Notes: generated by a model from the sequence alone, not told the origin. A stretch of 64,000 nt of DNA from Fictibacillus norfolkensis (GCF_014836645.1 NZ_JACSQM010000001.1:496001-560000), one strand, 5' to 3'. Positions 8,850 to 17,543 are shown, counted from the stretch's first letter. A program made the numbers and translations.

Positions 8850-9392
8850 TTAACGGTTTGTTGGGAACACACGCTTGATCGTATCGTTAAACTCTTTTAC
8901 GAAACCAGAAACAGGGTTTCCTTTGTTGATCTCGTCTGCATATCCGTTCATACGATCGATGAAGTCAGGGTTCGTTGAAACAAAAACATCATTGATATCA
9001 GGATCTGTTTTACGAACTGTATCGCCGATTTTCTTTTCTGTTTCTCTCGAAAGCTTCATGCTCTCGCCGCCTTTAAGCTCTGCAGCTACATAAGCATTGT
9101 TCTCTGTAACGATAACTGTCGCATCGTCTACTTCTTTAAGATCTGTTACTTTGTTAGCCGCTTTATCTGCTACATCCATACGCGTATTTTCGTCGTACTG
9201 ATTATCCATACCCATATCCATGTTGTTATTCATGTTATCCATATTGCGGTCAGCACGGTTGTCGTAGTTCACTTCAGTCATGTTGTTACGTGCTTCTTTT
9301 CCCATGTCCTTGTCGTTGTTGTTCATTCCACAAGCACCTAGAAACGATGATAGCATCACGGCCATTGAAGTAACGAGAATAGTCTTTTTCAT
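8850..9392 (-). CDS. YhcN/YlaJ-family sporulation lipoprotein
   Basis: A 180-aa predicted lipoprotein: signal peptide with lipobox LGAC (Cys at residue 21), an Asn/Met/Asp-rich linker (about residues 22-70, with repeated DNMNNNMDMGM-like runs), then the YhcN/YlaJ domain (KVTDLKEVDDATVIVTENNA, YVAAEL, then DPDINDVFVSTNPDF). YhcN-type proteins are inner-spore-membrane lipoproteins made in the forespore, linked to germination or outgrowth. The ATG follows AAAGGAGTG. Monocistronic. The acidic, low-complexity linker is longer than in B. subtilis YhcN by memory. Confidence 0.85.
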   Translation of the reverse strand: MKKTILVTSMAVMLSSFLGACGMNNNDKDMGKEARNNMTEVNYDNRADRNMDNMNNNMDMGMDNQYDENTRMDVADKAANKVTDLKEVDDATVIVTENNAYVAAELKGGESMKLSRETEKKIGDTVRKTDPDINDVFVSTNPDFIDRMNGYADEINKGNPVSGFVKEFNDTIKRVFPTNR

Positions 9393-9485
9393 TAAATGAC
9401 ACTCCTTTTAAAATTTTTGACTGTCATCTAATAAAATTTGTTTGTTGAAGAGAAAATATACATAGCAATGATTTTTATTAAAAAG

Positions 9486-9702
9486 CTGTTTTCGTAAGCT
9501 TTGTTGCTTTTGAAAGTGTTGTTTTCCGTTCCAGGCTGCTCGCTTTCCACGGGGCAGACGCTGAGCCACATTCGTACGTTTCACTCTTAAGTGTCTCAGC
9601 TGCCCGCCTGTCCCGTAGGAGTCTCGCATCTTCCACTCCAATCAATTTTCAAAAGGTGACAAGGAGTTCAAAGCAACAATCTTTTAGAAAAGAACGTTGT
9701 TA
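9486..9702 (-). repeat. dispersed palindromic element, copy 1 (full length)
   Basis: Fills most of a 350-bp gap. Core 9518-9646: GTTGTTTTCCGTTCC at one end and CACTCCAATCAA at the other, with CGGGGCAG...GTGAGCC-like arms and TGTCTCA between. Outer arms TTGTTGCTTTT and AAAGCAACAA frame the core. It is on the minus strand relative to the version starting GTTGATTGGAG. No coding capacity. Confidence 0.8.
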
Positions 9703-9710
9703 AAAGACAT

Positions 9711-9736
9711 AAAAAAAAGCCTTCCAGTATTGGAAG
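9711..9736 (-). terminator. terminator of dedA
   Basis: CTTCCA / TGGAAG stem followed on the minus strand by eight T residues. Confidence 0.8.
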
Positions 9737-9742
9737 ACATTA

Positions 9743-10357
9743 TTATTTAAACCAGCCACTCGAATAGGAACCTTTATTTTTCGGCTTAAAGATGATCCAC
9801 GCAACAACACTTAGGATTACGATTGTAAATGCGATCAGGCCAACCTTATGGATCACTTCCATGACTAAAGCCCATCGACCTGCAAGCTGATAGCCGATAA
9901 TGATAAAGAATGAACACCAGAAAATAGCGCCACTATAAGCGTATAGTGCAAATTGTCTCCAATTTAAAGAATACATTCCGGCGAAATAGGCAGTCAGGTG
10001 TCTGATTCCTGGCATAAAGTAACCGAAAAACAAAGCTGACTTTCCGTACTTTAAAAAGAAACTTTGTGTTTTATCTATCTTTTCTTCAGAAACACCAAAT
10101 TTTGGTCCTAACTTTTTTAATAGAGGTTTACCAAAGATGTTTCCAAAATAATAGCTACCTGTTATACCTGCTATCGCTCCTAAAAAAGCACTCATTACAG
10201 CAGGTAAAGCGGGAAGATCCCCTGCAAAAATGAAGTATCCTACAGTGGCTAAAAGGATTTCATCCGGAATAGGTAATCCGATAATACCTAATGCCAATAA
10301 TAAAAAAATACCAAAGTAGCTATATTGATGAATGATATTTATTAAATCAAATTCCAT
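9743..10357 (-). CDS. DedA-family membrane protein
   Basis: A 204-aa integral membrane protein of the DedA/SNARE-associated (VTT) superfamily. In this superfamily several members flip undecaprenyl phosphate or phosphatidyl lipids. Family marks are LGIIGLPIPDEILL in the first helix region, the amphipathic segment GSYYFGNIFGKP, then FGYFMPGIRHLTAYFAG with the conserved Gly/Arg pattern. I chose ATG at 10357 because a ribosome-site-like AAGAAGTTGGTGA precedes it; the in-frame ATG at 10393 has none. Which lipid it handles cannot be read here. Confidence 0.85.
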   Translation of the reverse strand: MEFDLINIIHQYSYFGIFLLLALGIIGLPIPDEILLATVGYFIFAGDLPALPAVMSAFLGAIAGITGSYYFGNIFGKPLLKKLGPKFGVSEEKIDKTQSFFLKYGKSALFFGYFMPGIRHLTAYFAGMYSLNWRQFALYAYSGAIFWCSFFIIIGYQLAGRWALVMEVIHKVGLIAFTIVILSVVAWIIFKPKNKGSYSSGWFK

Positions 10358-10460
10358 AACGTCACCAACTTCTTTTTTTACACCTTCTACCATTGTAACG
10401 ATAAATTGGATGTTTTGGAAAGAGAAAAATACATTTAAGTATCATGTAGGTAGATTGTTA

Positions 10461-11003
10461 CTATGTATTTAGGTCCGTGTGATTCTTAGCAGTTGTAAGA
10501 ATTAAAGCTATGTCATCCCAAGCAAAGCATTCTTCTAACAGTTGCTGCTTCCCTATCATAACCTGTTCTTCATCTATCTTTTTCCCACCTAAAGAAATAT
10601 ATGCTTGTTTTGATGGATTATCTTTTAATACCCACACAATCATACTCTTTTTTCCTAATGTAATAAGTTTTTCCGAGAACATTTTAAGCAATTTGGTTCC
10701 ATGTCCTTTTTGTTGCACTTCTTTTAATAAATAAAAAGCATATACTTCACTCTCATATTGATGTTGTGATCTGATGGAACCTCCAGAAATAAATCCACAA
10801 AGCTGCTGATTCTCATCTTCTAAAACAAGTACAATGTGTGATTTCTGGTCCAACCATTCACTCCATCTTTGTTCTCTTTCAGTAACTGACATCTGTGATA
10901 GGTAGTCGTCCTCTATTAAGCCTCTATACGATTGCTGCCAGCTTTTCACGTGCACTTTCGCTATTTCTGCTGCATCTGTTATTTGGGCTCTTCGTATGTT
11001 CAT
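10461..11003 (-). CDS. GNAT-family N-acetyltransferase
   Basis: A 180-aa acetyl-CoA-dependent acyltransferase. Visible parts are the N-terminal RRAQITDAAEIAKVHVKSW, a strand ending in VLVLEDENQQLCGFISGG, and motif A (EVQQKGHGTKLLK), which binds the pyrophosphate of acetyl-CoA. Close in look to proteins annotated as GNAT enzymes acting on small molecules; the substrate is unknown. ATG at 11003 follows GAGAGGAG. Just downstream of the Nif3-like gene on the same strand (40-bp gap), so the two may be cotranscribed. Confidence 0.8.
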   Translation of the reverse strand: MNIRRAQITDAAEIAKVHVKSWQQSYRGLIEDDYLSQMSVTEREQRWSEWLDQKSHIVLVLEDENQQLCGFISGGSIRSQHQYESEVYAFYLLKEVQQKGHGTKLLKMFSEKLITLGKKSMIVWVLKDNPSKQAYISLGGKKIDEEQVMIGKQQLLEECFAWDDIALILTTAKNHTDLNT

Positions 11004-11043
11004 GTTTTCTCCTCTCGATCATCTCTACTTTTTTGTGTGTGAA

Positions 11044-11958
11044 TCATACCCACCATTTACTCTGTGGCAGAAGCGTTACAGGCAATTGAAACTGCTCTTC
11101 AAACCAAGATTTCAACTGTGTGGCATGCACTAAATATTCGGAAGCAGAATGCGATACGCCGATTAAGCTCATTGTTGTTTGACCTATATAACTTTTCATC
11201 TGTTCATACTTCTTTTTACCGTACTCATTATCGATGTGACAGTGTACCTCTCCTGTTAAATAGGCTTCTGCCCCCATCTTTTCTGCTTCGATCATCGCTT
11301 CTACTTTATCACCGCAACCAGCTACAATCGCAATCTTCGTTATGTGTTTATGGAAAGGACCATGCACATCTGCATAAGGAATTTTGAACATTTCGGTTGA
11401 ATGATGAATCAAGTCCTCTGTGGAAGTTGGAGCTACTTCACACAGAATACCGCATGCTCCTTTTTCATCTCTCAGTAACTCACCGATAACTGTTGCATTC
11501 AATGCTTCTGCCCATGCATCACTCGTGCTGATCTCGCGTGAATAATCGAGTGGTACATGAAGCGTAAACACAGATAAACGTTTTTTCTTCATCTGTTCGA
11601 TAAAATGTGGAGGGATCGGTATAAAGCCTCTTCCAAATTTTCCTTTTGGATCTCCGCATTCCATAACAATGGGGTGATGCATGAATAAAAGATCTCCCGG
11701 ACTACTTTCAGATATGAATCTTTCTAATACTTCTTCTATAGGAAACACAGCCAAAAATACACGATTGACCTCTTCATCTCCTCTAAGCATGAGTCCGTTG
11801 AACAGTTCTGTGAATTCGGGTTGGAACTCATTGCGCCAATCAAAATCGATTGGATCGTAAACCATCGGAATAAACCTACTGAACGCTGGATCAGTTCCAA
11901 TTTTTCTATATGTAAAAAGTTCATCAATCGCTGAATCTAATCTGTTTAGTTTCACCAT
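11044..11958 (-). CDS. Nif3-like dinuclear metal-centre protein
   Basis: A 304-aa protein of the Nif3/YqfO/GTP cyclohydrolase I type 2 fold. Metal-ligand segments are visible: LLFMHHPI (about residues 91-98), and at the C-terminal end GEVHCHID and GVSHSASEYLV. It lacks the PII-like insert seen in YqfO (about 370 aa). These proteins form toroidal hexamers with two metal ions per subunit; their reaction is generally not established. Upstream and in the same direction as the GNAT gene, 40 bp apart. Confidence 0.75.
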   Translation of the reverse strand: MVKLNRLDSAIDELFTYRKIGTDPAFSRFIPMVYDPIDFDWRNEFQPEFTELFNGLMLRGDEEVNRVFLAVFPIEEVLERFISESSPGDLLFMHHPIVMECGDPKGKFGRGFIPIPPHFIEQMKKKRLSVFTLHVPLDYSREISTSDAWAEALNATVIGELLRDEKGACGILCEVAPTSTEDLIHHSTEMFKIPYADVHGPFHKHITKIAIVAGCGDKVEAMIEAEKMGAEAYLTGEVHCHIDNEYGKKKYEQMKSYIGQTTMSLIGVSHSASEYLVHATQLKSWFEEQFQLPVTLLPQSKWWV

Positions 11959-12012
11959 CTTGTTTTCTTCCTTTCTTTTTAAAAGGGATGTTTGTTGAAC
12001 AGCACCGATTTT

Positions 12013-12432
12013 CTAATAACAACTTTTAAAATAAATAATCTCTGGATCTCCTTCGTCTAAGTTGTCTACAAAACCACTTTTCTTAAAGTGATTCCTGATA
12101 AAAGTCTTTTTCATAGATTCATTCGATTCATTTGTTGATGAAAATAGTTTGTTTGTTGGAGAAATTTTAGTCATATGTGTTAATAAGCTACTTCCTAGTC
12201 CTTTTCTTTGATGAGCAGGGTCAACCATGATGAGGGATATAAAAGAGCAATCAAAGAAATGAGTGTGATATATTAAAAATGCAGCTATTTCATCTTCCTG
12301 AAACATGATCAAACACTTTTCATCTTTTATCGCCTGATTGATCTCTTCTTTCCTATGATCACTTCCTATCATTTTTTTATCTAATTCTATTATTTTATAT
12401 AGATCTTGTTTCTTCGCATTATGTATTTCCAT
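12013..12432 (-). CDS. GNAT-family N-acetyltransferase
   Basis: A 139-aa acetyltransferase. Motif A is clear (VDPAHQRKGLGSSLLTHM), preceded by the strand FISLIMV. The end has NHFKKSGFVDN, as in GNAT folds that close with a beta-turn-beta. ATG at 12432 is chosen because AAAGGATGAT lies just upstream; the ATG at 12456 has no ribosome site. It diverges from the thiamine-binding gene. Substrate unknown. Confidence 0.8.
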   Translation of the reverse strand: MEIHNAKKQDLYKIIELDKKMIGSDHRKEEINQAIKDEKCLIMFQEDEIAAFLIYHTHFFDCSFISLIMVDPAHQRKGLGSSLLTHMTKISPTNKLFSSTNESNESMKKTFIRNHFKKSGFVDNLDEGDPEIIYFKSCY

Positions 12433-12449
12433 ATGTATCATCCTTTTGT

Positions 12450-12477
12450 TTGTCATTACGTTTAGGTTTGCTACAAT
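12450..12477 (+). promoter_or_regulatory. sigma-A promoter of the yqgV-like gene
   Basis: TTGTCA (12450-12455), 16-bp spacer, TACAAT (12472-12477), 27 bp before the ATG. Confidence 0.6.
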
Positions 12478-12504
12478 AGAGAAAAAAGTTGAGGTGTTCT
12501 ATTC

Positions 12505-12816
12505 ATGGCTATTGTAGATATTACAATCATTCCGATCGGTACTGAAACTCCGAGTGTTAGTGAATATGTAGCTGAAATACAAAAAGTGCTTCAGGAAAAC
12601 AAAGATAAGGTAAATTACCAGCTTACTCCAATGAGCACATTAATAGAAGGCGAGCTTTCTGATCTCTTTCATGTGATCCAGCAGCTTCATGAAGTTCCTT
12701 TTTCAAAAGGCATTCAGCGAGTAGCCACAAACATTCGCATCGATGACCGCCGCGATAAAAAATCTACGATGGCAGGAAAGCTAGAGGCTGTTGAGGCTCG
12801 GATGAATAAGGAGTAA
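12505..12816 (+). CDS. yqgV: MTH1187/YkoF-family thiamine-binding protein
   Basis: A 103-aa small protein of the MTH1187/YqgV family (ferredoxin-like fold, tetrameric, binds thiamine or related pyrimidines). Family segments: VDITIIPIGTETPSVSEYVAEIQ at the N-terminus (only the pattern is meant here), YQLTPMSTLIEGEL in the middle, and RVATNIRIDDRRDK near the end. The ATG follows GAGGTG at 9 nt. Monocistronic with its own promoter; no thiamine riboswitch was seen upstream. Confidence 0.85.
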   Translation: MAIVDITIIPIGTETPSVSEYVAEIQKVLQENKDKVNYQLTPMSTLIEGELSDLFHVIQQLHEVPFSKGIQRVATNIRIDDRRDKKSTMAGKLEAVEARMNKE

Positions 12817-12843
12817 TAGTTGAATCTGGCTGGTACGTGGAAT

Positions 12844-12903
12844 CTATGTGAACGAGCATAAATCTCGGTAAGCGAGCATATATCTTCGTGAACGAGCATA
12901 AAT
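12844..12903. repeat. 20-bp tandem array A (3 units)
   Basis: Three units with an exact 20-bp period; the core RRCGAGCATA recurs at 12851, 12871 and 12891. It lies between the convergent yqgV and floT genes. Units differ by a few bases. No spacers, so it is not CRISPR. Confidence 0.8.
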
Positions 12904-12935
12904 TCGCTCAACGTCTCCTGAGCAACCATATTTAC

Positions 12936-12986
12936 AAAAAAGCTTACTCTCATAGGGCAATTCGCCCCATCGAGAGTAAGCTTTTT
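12936..12986 (-). terminator. terminator between yqgV and floT
   Basis: AAAAAGCTTACTCTC pairs with GAGAGTAAGCTTTTT around a 20-nt loop. A- and T-runs on both sides make it bidirectional. Confidence 0.9.
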
Positions 12987-12992
12987 CTTTAT

Positions 12993-14558
12993 TTATTCAC
13001 CCTTTGACGCTTTTACTTCTGCTTTTTCCTTTGTTGCTACTGCATTTGGTTCTTTTTTAGCAAATTCGATGCGGAGATCGTCGATGCTATTACGCACATT
13101 CCCTTTTCCAGAGAAATTTTCTAACAGTTCTTTAACATCAATGCCTGATGAAGCTTTTAAAGATTCTTGAAGTGAGGACATTAAGTTTGTCGCATAACCT
13201 GTGATACGGTTTGCTCCACCATTCTCACCGCCGCCTGTATCCACGACTGTAATTTTATCGATGTTAGCAAGTGGTGCTGCTACTTGCTTCGCATATTCAG
13301 GAAGCATCTTAATCATCATATCCATCATAGCAGCCTGACCATATAACTCAAACGCTTCAGCGATCTTCTGTTTCGCTTCGGCTTCAGCAAGACCTTTCAG
13401 ACGGATAACATCTGCTTCGGATTCCCCTTTTGCACGTTCTGCTTCGGCTCTAGAAAGTCCGTCTAAGCGCACTTTCTCAGCTTCGGCTTTTGCCATAGCT
13501 TCAACACGATACTTATGAGCATCCGCTTCAGCCACTTGCTTACGCTTATCCGCTTCGGCTGACTGTTCAACCGCATAACGGTCTGCATCGGCCTTCTTCT
13601 TAACTTCAGAGTCGTATTGCTTTTCACGACGCAGGATCTCTTTTTCTTCAAGCTCGATCTGCTTTTGACGCTCGATGATCTTAATCTGCATCTGCTGTTC
13701 TGTTACTTGCTGTTTTGCGATTGCTTCTTCTAGGTGATAAGCCTGGTCAGCACGGGCTTTAGCCACATCTTGCTCGCGGCGGAACTCAGCCACTTTCAAC
13801 TGATTCATCTTTTCAGCTTCCGCTACTTCTGTCGCGCGGCCTAACTCTGACTGCTTTGCTTCTTTATCTGCTTCAGCACGTTTGATACGCGTTTCTTTTT
13901 CAGCTTCTGCCATCGCCATGTCAGCATCACGCTTAATCTGTGCGATACGTGGCTTACCAAGAGAATCTAAGTATCCATTCTTATCACGAAGATCTTTGAT
14001 CGTAAACGACACGATGATTAATCCCATTTTAGCTAGATCTTGAGAAGCTACACGTTGAACTTCCTGCGAGAATTTTTCACGATTCTTGTAGATTTCTTCC
14101 ACCGTCATCGATCCTAAGATAGAACGTAAATGACCTTCAAGGACTTCACGAGCTTCATTTTCACGATCTTCCTTCAACTTTCCAAGGAACTGCTCAGCTG
14201 CAGTCGCGATCTCACCGATTGAGCTTCCTACTTTAATGATCGCTGTTCCGTCAGCCATAACGGGAACACCTTGCTCTGTATAAACTTCTGGTGTTTGAAC
14301 GTCTAACTTACTCGTTAACAAACTAAGCGGCTTTGCTTGTTGGAAAACAGGAAGTACAAACGTACCGCCCCCGCGAACGATCTTGATACGATTACCTGAT
14401 TCATCAATATTTACGTTCTTGCTTCCTAAGAAGCTTCCTGTAACGATCAATGCTTCATCTGGGCTCGCCGTTCTATACTTTGTAATAAAAACACTAATAA
14501 GAGCAACGACTAAGAATACAGCAACCCCGATAACGATAAACAACGGTGAAAAACTCAT
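12993..14558 (-). CDS. floT: flotillin
   Basis: Flotillin-like scaffold of functional membrane microdomains, 521 aa. Residues 5-27 form a membrane hairpin, followed by the SPFH/PHB domain (to about 190, with GGGTFVLPVFQQAKPLSL), then a long Glu/Ala/Lys coiled coil (about 200-380, repeated EAEKxxRIKRAEADKEA-like units) and a C-terminal part rich in Gly. YuaF (NfeD) is directly upstream, 15 bp away, as in B. subtilis yuaF-floT. ATG at 14558 has GGAGGGG upstream. In B. subtilis the pair is under sigma-W; I did not find that promoter here. Confidence 0.93.
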   Translation of the reverse strand: MSFSPLFIVIGVAVFLVVALISVFITKYRTASPDEALIVTGSFLGSKNVNIDESGNRIKIVRGGGTFVLPVFQQAKPLSLLTSKLDVQTPEVYTEQGVPVMADGTAIIKVGSSIGEIATAAEQFLGKLKEDRENEAREVLEGHLRSILGSMTVEEIYKNREKFSQEVQRVASQDLAKMGLIIVSFTIKDLRDKNGYLDSLGKPRIAQIKRDADMAMAEAEKETRIKRAEADKEAKQSELGRATEVAEAEKMNQLKVAEFRREQDVAKARADQAYHLEEAIAKQQVTEQQMQIKIIERQKQIELEEKEILRREKQYDSEVKKKADADRYAVEQSAEADKRKQVAEADAHKYRVEAMAKAEAEKVRLDGLSRAEAERAKGESEADVIRLKGLAEAEAKQKIAEAFELYGQAAMMDMMIKMLPEYAKQVAAPLANIDKITVVDTGGGENGGANRITGYATNLMSSLQESLKASSGIDVKELLENFSGKGNVRNSIDDLRIEFAKKEPNAVATKEKAEVKASKGE

Positions 14559-14573
14559 AATAACCCCTCCAGT

Positions 14574-15107
14574 TTAATGAATATATGTTTGTTCCACTTG
14601 CTCATAGCGCATGACAGATACGACACCTTTTTGGATATCGATGATCAACACCTTTTCTCCTTGAGAGATTGGTTTGTTATCCATGCTTATTGCGGATTTA
14701 GAGATCCTTCCGCTGATGCCCTCGATTAAGATCTCGCCAAACCCATCTGTCGGAACCGAAGTTAATACGGTACCCACTCTTCCTTTAAGATCTTCATCTC
14801 GATAAGCTAAAGACTCTTCAGATGAACGGATCGGCATCAGTACGAAAACATTTAATAGCGTCACGAGCAATAACGATAGTAAACTACTAAATACCATGAT
14901 GAACCAGCTGTTAATATCCGTCATGATCTCTAATAAATAGCCTGACGCTGTTCCTATTGTAAAAAAGGATAAGATAAGCGCTGGATGCAAGAAATCCAAA
15001 GCTGCATCAAGCATGTCACCAAATAGGATGTACACGAATGTAATGCACCCGAAAACAATAAAGCTTCCTAAATAGATCGTAGACAACGGATATCCGAATA
15101 ATTCCAT
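14574..15107 (-). CDS. yuaF: NfeD-family membrane protein, flotillin partner
   Basis: A 177-aa protein with about four membrane helices at residues 8-100 and a C-terminal OB-fold (NfeD) domain (from about 115: LKGRVGTVLTSVPTDGFGEI, ending in a strand of VLIIDIQKGV). NfeD proteins pair with flotillins or stomatins. The ATG at 15107 follows AGGAGAG; the ATG at 15128 lies before that site. Its stop is 15 bp from floT, so the two form an operon. Confidence 0.9.
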   Translation of the reverse strand: MELFGYPLSTIYLGSFIVFGCITFVYILFGDMLDAALDFLHPALILSFFTIGTASGYLLEIMTDINSWFIMVFSSLLSLLLVTLLNVFVLMPIRSSEESLAYRDEDLKGRVGTVLTSVPTDGFGEILIEGISGRISKSAISMDNKPISQGEKVLIIDIQKGVVSVMRYEQVEQTYIH

Positions 15108-15285
15108 AGTCTTCTCTCCTATCTTCATAAACTTTTTATGGCAAAGCTATAAATAATCACGTCCTTTTGTCGAATTTGATATAACCTTAACAAAGTGAAA
15201 CAAAAAAGATTGTAAAATTTTGTCGACAATAATTAATTTCCAATATTGGTTTTATATAGATATTTACGAGTACGTAAGAAAAAAG

Positions 15286-15315
15286 TTTCAGTTAGTTAAC
15301 AATATTTTGTATAAT
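15286..15315 (+). promoter_or_regulatory. probable promoter of the AlkD-like gene
   Basis: Perfect TATAAT at 15310-15315, with TTTCAG 18 bp upstream as a weak -35. AAAGGAG follows at 15322. Confidence 0.5.
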
Positions 15316-15338
15316 TTTGTTAAAAGGAGTGAAATCCC

Positions 15339-16019
15339 ATGTTTGAAGAGAAATTGTGGCAGTTTTTAAACAGACAAGCGAATAAAGAAGATGCAGAACC
15401 AATGAAAAAGTATATGCGTGATCAGTTCGAATTTTTCGGTATTCGTTCTCCCATTTTGAAACAAAGTATGAAGGATTTTTTAAAGGAGTATGGATTGCCT
15501 TCAAAAGAAGAACTACCATCACTTATTAAAGAAGCTTGGTCTCAGCCGGAACGGGAGATGCAGTATGCAACGTTTACAATTGTTGAAAAGTTAAAGAAGC
15601 AGATGACAAAAGAGGATATCGAATGGATCGAGTATACCATCGTGAATAAAAGCTGGTGGGATACGGTTGATCATATTGCTAAACATATTGCTGGGGTTTA
15701 TTTCATGAAGTTTCCAGAAGAGATCGAACATGTTACGGAACGTTGGGTTCAATCCAAGAACATTTGGCTTATGCGATCAGCCATTCTGTTTCAACTAGGA
15801 TACAAAGATAAGACCGATAAAGAGCTTCTAGCACAAATTATTAAGGATACAAAGTACGATCAAGATTTCTTTATCCGAAAAGGCATCGGATGGGCGCTGA
15901 GAGAATATGCCTACACAGACCCCGATTGGGTATGGGAGTTCGTTCATACAGAGGAGTTAAGTCCACTTTCCTATAAAGAGGCGATTAAGAATATTAAAAA
16001 GACTAAGCAGCCGCACTAA
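15339..16019 (+). CDS. DNA alkylation repair protein, AlkD-like HEAT-repeat
   Basis: A 226-aa all-helical protein of the AlkC/AlkD superfamily, which removes bulky N-alkylated bases through HEAT-like repeats. Recognisable segments are FFGIRSPILKQ (residues 33-43), the conserved WWDTVDHIAKHIAG (about 108-121) with the Trp-Asp pair used for lesion contact in AlkD, and DFFIRKGIGWALREYAYTDP (about 180-199). The ATG is preceded by AAAAGGAGTG. Monocistronic with promoter and strong terminator. Confidence 0.88.
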   Translation: MFEEKLWQFLNRQANKEDAEPMKKYMRDQFEFFGIRSPILKQSMKDFLKEYGLPSKEELPSLIKEAWSQPEREMQYATFTIVEKLKKQMTKEDIEWIEYTIVNKSWWDTVDHIAKHIAGVYFMKFPEEIEHVTERWVQSKNIWLMRSAILFQLGYKDKTDKELLAQIIKDTKYDQDFFIRKGIGWALREYAYTDPDWVWEFVHTEELSPLSYKEAIKNIKKTKQPH

Positions 16020-16030
16020 AAGAAGCTACT

Positions 16031-16065
16031 GAAAAACCGGTTGAATTTCACCGGTTTTTCCTTTT
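16031..16065 (+). terminator. terminator of the AlkD-like gene
   Basis: GAAAAACCGG / CCGGTTTTTC, 10-nt loop, T-rich tail. Confidence 0.9.
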
Positions 16066-16071
16066 ATCAGT

Positions 16072-16119
16072 AAAAAACATGGGCTTGCATGAAATCACAT
16101 GCGAAACCCATGTTTTTTT
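16072..16119. terminator. second strong hairpin with A/T runs on both sides
   Basis: AAAAAACATGGG / CCCATGTTTTTT with an inner GCATG / CATGC stem. It is separate from the AlkD terminator, so it implies a minus-strand transcript arriving from 16140 upward, possibly the 20-codon frame listed next. Confidence 0.75.
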
Positions 16120-16141
16120 ACCTTGCCTTACCTTTTTTTAT

Positions 16142-16204
16142 TTAATTAACTTCATGATTCTCTTTATAATTACCGCAATTATGTAACGGTACTTTCCATT
16201 CCAT
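16142..16204 (-). CDS. possible 20-residue peptide
   Basis: A tiny frame reading MEWKVPLHNC, then GNYKENHEVN, stop. AAGGTG lies 7-8 nt before the ATG, and the strong hairpin at 16072-16119 is just downstream in the same direction. I do not recognise a family. No clear promoter was found upstream. It may be the translated part of a small RNA or a chance frame. Confidence 0.3.
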   Translation of the reverse strand: MEWKVPLHNCGNYKENHEVN

Positions 16205-16393
16205 ACACACCACACCTTATGATGATTGCACATCATACCTGTGTCTCAGTGGCATTCCAGCCGTTGTAATGACGACTATTGTCCAGTATTTCATCTTACA
16301 TAAACAAAAAGTCTACTAGTTCATTCAGTATCTCCTGGAACAATCAAATCATAAAGTGCCATATATAAGGACTTTGAATTTAAGTTACAAACA

Positions 16394-16525
16394 TGTAGTG
16401 ATTGGAGCGGAAGGGTACTGACTCCTGCGGGACGAGTGGGACAGGTGAGACCACTAAAGGCGCAAAGCGGCAGGGGGCTCACCGCCCGCCCCGCGGAAAG
16501 CATGTACCCTGGAGCGGTCACCGCT
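16394..16525 (+). repeat. dispersed palindromic element, copy 2
   Basis: Reads AGTGATTGGAGCGGAAGG at the left end, then GACTCCTGCGGGACGAG, GACAGGTGAGACC, GGCTCACCGCCCGCCCCGCG and GGAAAGC, ending CCTGGAGCGG. Lies in the 560-bp gap between the AlkD-like and PAS-STAS genes. Outer arms are missing or eroded. Confidence 0.8.
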
Positions 16526-16579
16526 CCAAATCTTCTAATGAGTGACTTTTTCAGTGACCTCCACTAAACGGCTGCTTCT

Positions 16580-17335
16580 TTATTTTTGAAGTTCTGAGAC
16601 AACATGACGAATAGCATTTCGAAAAGATGCAAATGAAAGTTGATTCGTATGTAAACCAAGAGAGACCATATTTTTAACCATCTCTTTCGGAAAACCGCAG
16701 TACAATACATCTGCTCCCAACAACTTAATCGTATCTGTAAGCTTTTGAATCTCATGACCCAGCTCAGGATCTGTTATAGTTGTTACACCTGAAAAGTCTA
16801 AGATGACATAATCCGCTCCATTGTTTAAACATTCTTTTAATAGCTTTGTAGTTAACGTCTCGAGTCTCTCGAGTGTAAGCTCTCCGATCAGCGGCACTAA
16901 AAGCGTATGGTTTGCGATTGTTTGAAGAATAGGTGTTGCTAGTTCATTCAGCATTTCTTTTGTTCTTTCTCTTTCCTGTTCGCGCTCTGTGATATCTTTC
17001 CACGTTAATAGATAACCCCTTTTCTGATTCTGCACGATTAGTTCTTTCACGATTAATCTTGCAACAAACCGATTAAAGAGAACAATCTGCATATCAATCG
17101 GAAACTCACCTTTTTTCATCAGCTCTTCTTGAAAAGAGCTCTTATGAAAACTTCTAATATGTAAACCTAGAATGTCTTCTGCAGAATCTATATTAAGGTA
17201 AGTCTTCATCATTTCTATTAATTTTTTGCCGCTACTATTCATCCATGAAATATGGAAGTCTTGCTCTATATAAAAGATATTCTCTTCTAAACAATTCAGT
17301 GTGTCCTTAATTGTTTCTTCTAACTCATAAGCCAT
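16580..17335 (-). CDS. PAS-STAS sensor protein, RsbR-like
   Basis: A 251-aa cytosolic protein with an N-terminal PAS domain (about residues 10-120, with HISWMNSSGKKLI and a closing GYLLTWKDITE) and a C-terminal STAS domain (about 130-250, with LDFSGVTTITDPELGHEI). STAS proteins of the RsbR group build the stressosome that feeds the sigma-B pathway. No rsbS/rsbT is near, so it is an orphan sensor. Thr residues sit in the loop where RsbR paralogues are phosphorylated (TTITD). ATG at 17335 follows AGGGGAG. Confidence 0.8.
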   Translation of the reverse strand: MAYELEETIKDTLNCLEENIFYIEQDFHISWMNSSGKKLIEMMKTYLNIDSAEDILGLHIRSFHKSSFQEELMKKGEFPIDMQIVLFNRFVARLIVKELIVQNQKRGYLLTWKDITEREQERERTKEMLNELATPILQTIANHTLLVPLIGELTLERLETLTTKLLKECLNNGADYVILDFSGVTTITDPELGHEIQKLTDTIKLLGADVLYCGFPKEMVKNMVSLGLHTNQLSFASFRNAIRHVVSELQK

Positions 17336-17426
17336 AAGAAGCGCTCCCCTTTTTTTACAGTCCTGTTCCTATCATATCCGAGATCATCCTATTACTCTAT
17401 AAAAAAGAGTAAAGAGCCCTCACAAA

Positions 17427-17440
17427 TGTAAGCGCTATCT
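17427..17440. promoter_or_regulatory. cre-like site upstream of hom
   Basis: TGTAAGCGCTATCT agrees with the catabolite-response element consensus TGWAANCGNTNNCA at nearly all positions. It lies about 104 bp before hom and between divergent genes, so the target is unclear. Confidence 0.4.
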
Positions 17441-17543
17441 AAATCTTTACAAAAAACACTGTTGTGTGAAGTTCTAACTCCATGTAAAATGTCCATATCA
17501 AACAAACAAGTGTACTTTCCATAAAAACAAAGGGGCGGATAAA

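Noticed and set aside
9408..9641. A 77-codon frame within palindromic element copy 1
   Set aside because: The frame is broken in the other copies, so it is not a conserved gene of the element.
11064..11387. A 107-codon plus-strand frame antisense to the Nif3-like gene
   Set aside because: Antisense shadow of a conserved gene with no ribosome site.
15108..15200. Sigma-W promoter upstream of yuaF-floT
   Set aside because: I looked for a TGAAAC-N16-CGTA pattern on the minus strand and found no acceptable match.
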